64,000 nt of DNA. Origin: an uncultured Collinsella sp. (GTDB taxonomy: Bacteria > Actinomycetota > Coriobacteriia > Coriobacteriales > Coriobacteriaceae). Below, piece after piece: positions 63,206 to 64,000 of the stretch (positions within the stretch are counted from its first letter, which is position 1; each line of letters opens with the position of its first letter). The DNA lies in assembly GCA_958352845.1 (NCBI GenBank), contig CATWQC010000005.1, positions 51,702 through 115,701 on the forward strand. Direction: 5' to 3'. Both the position numbers and the translations under genes were made by a program. The notes below the pieces were generated by a model, which saw only the letters and a program-made list of their open reading frames with translations, searched no databases and was not told where the DNA came from.

Positions 63206-63235
63206 CTTATATATGCCCACACAGTGCTTATATAT
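63206..63235. promoter_or_regulatory. CTTATATAT direct repeats upstream of hsp20
   Basis: CTTATATAT occurs at 63206..63214 and 63227..63235, 21 bp apart, in the AT-rich leader 65-95 bp before the hsp20 start. It could be an activator or repressor site, or simply part of overlapping promoters. Confidence 0.4.
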
Positions 63236-63418
63236 ACATCGACTATAAAGTTTTTTGAGTCCAGTACTATAAGCATATCTAAGTGCGTATGACTCAGGTT
63301 TTAATAAGGTTAAGGTTCTTTGAACCAGAGCTTAAATAACAAGTATGTTCGCAGCTACAAATAACAGGGGGCTTACAATGAGCGCGTACACGTTGTTGGT
63401 AACGAGCTAAAGGGCATC

Positions 63419-63886
63419 ATGGACGACCAAAACCAGAACAATATGTTTATGCCGACGCAGGGCGAAGATACTTCTACGCAGCCGCCACGGTTCCATCGCC
63501 CCCACATCTCGCAAGAGCCCATTAATGATCCGGAGCCCGAATATGTGACGAGAAATCGATATCAAACGCTCGAGGATGCCCAAACGGGACGTAAACATAT
63601 GGGCGTCGCCTCGGGAGACCCTGTATATCTGAAAGACGCACCATTATCTAAAAACAGCACAGCTAGTGAGGAGCCACTGAAAGCATCCGCCGCTCATCAA
63701 CAAAGAGGTCCACGACCCAAGCAAACCTTGACGCATTCGGCTCGCTATCTCGAAACGCCAAAACAGGGAAAATCAATCTTCGTTTCATCAAGTAAACGAC
63801 GCAAGCAGCATCGACTGACAATCCTGCTTTTGATCATTGTGGCCATAGCAGTTGCCCTTGTTATTCGATTTATCTTCTTTAAATAA
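63419..63886 (+). CDS. Hypothetical C-terminally anchored protein (155 aa)
   Basis: This 155-residue protein has a long polar, Gln/Pro/Ser-rich N-terminal part (MDDQNQNNMFMPTQGED...), a basic cluster (SSSKRRKQHR) and one C-terminal membrane helix (LTILLLIIVAIAVALVIRFIFF). The layout is that of a tail-anchored cytoplasmic protein. No family is recognised. No clear ribosome site stands before the ATG at 63419 (GGGCATC nearby). It has a terminator of its own. Confidence 0.65.
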   Translation: MDDQNQNNMFMPTQGEDTSTQPPRFHRPHISQEPINDPEPEYVTRNRYQTLEDAQTGRKHMGVASGDPVYLKDAPLSKNSTASEEPLKASAAHQQRGPRPKQTLTHSARYLETPKQGKSIFVSSSKRRKQHRLTILLLIIVAIAVALVIRFIFFK

Positions 63887-63950
63887 GGGCTCAATACCAA
63901 AAACGATAAGATCGTCTCGTGTAATTGAGTCATTTACGCCCCGTAAACGC

Positions 63951-63985
63951 AAAAAGGGGGAGGCCGCGAGACCTCCCCCTTCTTC
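63951..63985 (+). terminator. Terminator after the 63419 gene
   Basis: AAGGGGGAGG and CCTCCCCCTT pair around CCGCGAGA, followed by CTTC; the A run before it allows use from the other side too. Confidence 0.82.
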
Positions 63986-64000
63986 ATTCCATGTGACGGC

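Noticed and set aside
63143..63418. CIRCE or HAIR element for hsp20
   Set aside because: No TTAGCACTC-N9-GAGTGCTAA or CTTGAGT-N7-ACTCAAG sequence; only a TTGAGT half-site occurs.

Overview
The window looks like chromosome from a high-GC, anaerobic gut actinobacterium of the class Coriobacteriia, most likely Collinsella. This is an inference from codon usage (strong C/G third positions), gene content (mannose-class PTS, many heterodimeric ABC exporters, LarE, BCAA aminotransferase, sortase-anchored protein, tilS-hpt-ftsH) and the many GGGACAG-type palindromes. No rRNA operon or marker was available to prove it.

Layout. (1) 1-5.5 kb: a leftward sugar operon (MFS transporter, class II aldolase, mannose-family PTS IIA, IIB and the first codons of IIC), with a divergent RpiR regulator, a Cof-type phosphatase and a tiny membrane ORF. 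(2) 5.7-14.1 kb: an RlmKL-like rRNA methyltransferase whose RlmL half looks degenerate, then a leftward potassium block (kup, small membrane protein, short KdpD-like kinase, KdpE-like regulator) and a nitroreductase. (3) 14.3-23 kb: an LtaS-like sulfatase, a flavodoxin, a heterodimeric ABC exporter pair and a frameshifted LPXTG-type coiled-coil surface protein. (4) 23-29.7 kb: SRP RNA on the minus strand, a TadA-glycerate kinase fusion, tRNA-Ser(UGA), TetR regulator, LemA, IlvE and DedA. (5) 29.8-36.8 kb: CysE, a second ABC exporter pair under a MarR regulator, and several small or hypothetical genes. (6) 36.9-45.1 kb: a degenerate Fis/AAA+ regulator, YeiH, a GntR regulator, an IS3-family element sitting in the loop of a terminator, glmS with an operator-like palindrome, and a LacI regulator. 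(7) 45.2-55.9 kb: HAD phosphatase, LarE, secreted DNA-entry-type nuclease, an EF-G paralogue, an amino-acid ABC importer, RlmD and a PHP phosphatase. (8) 56-64 kb: an aminotransferase, ftsH, hpt and tilS, an MBL hydrolase, Hsp20 and a C-terminally anchored hypothetical protein.

The most unusual content is non-coding. Intergenic gaps carry several families of long, nearly perfect hairpins. One family (two full copies and one partial) has a conserved core flanked by 29-36 bp arms that differ between copies yet remain perfectly self-complementary, i.e. covarying. Other families share a GGGAC(A/G)G motif and resemble REP-type palindromes. The reconstruction of the IS3 insertion site, the TadA-glycerate kinase fusion, the loss of the RlmL catalytic motif and the one-base frameshift before the sorting signal are the main gene-level surprises.
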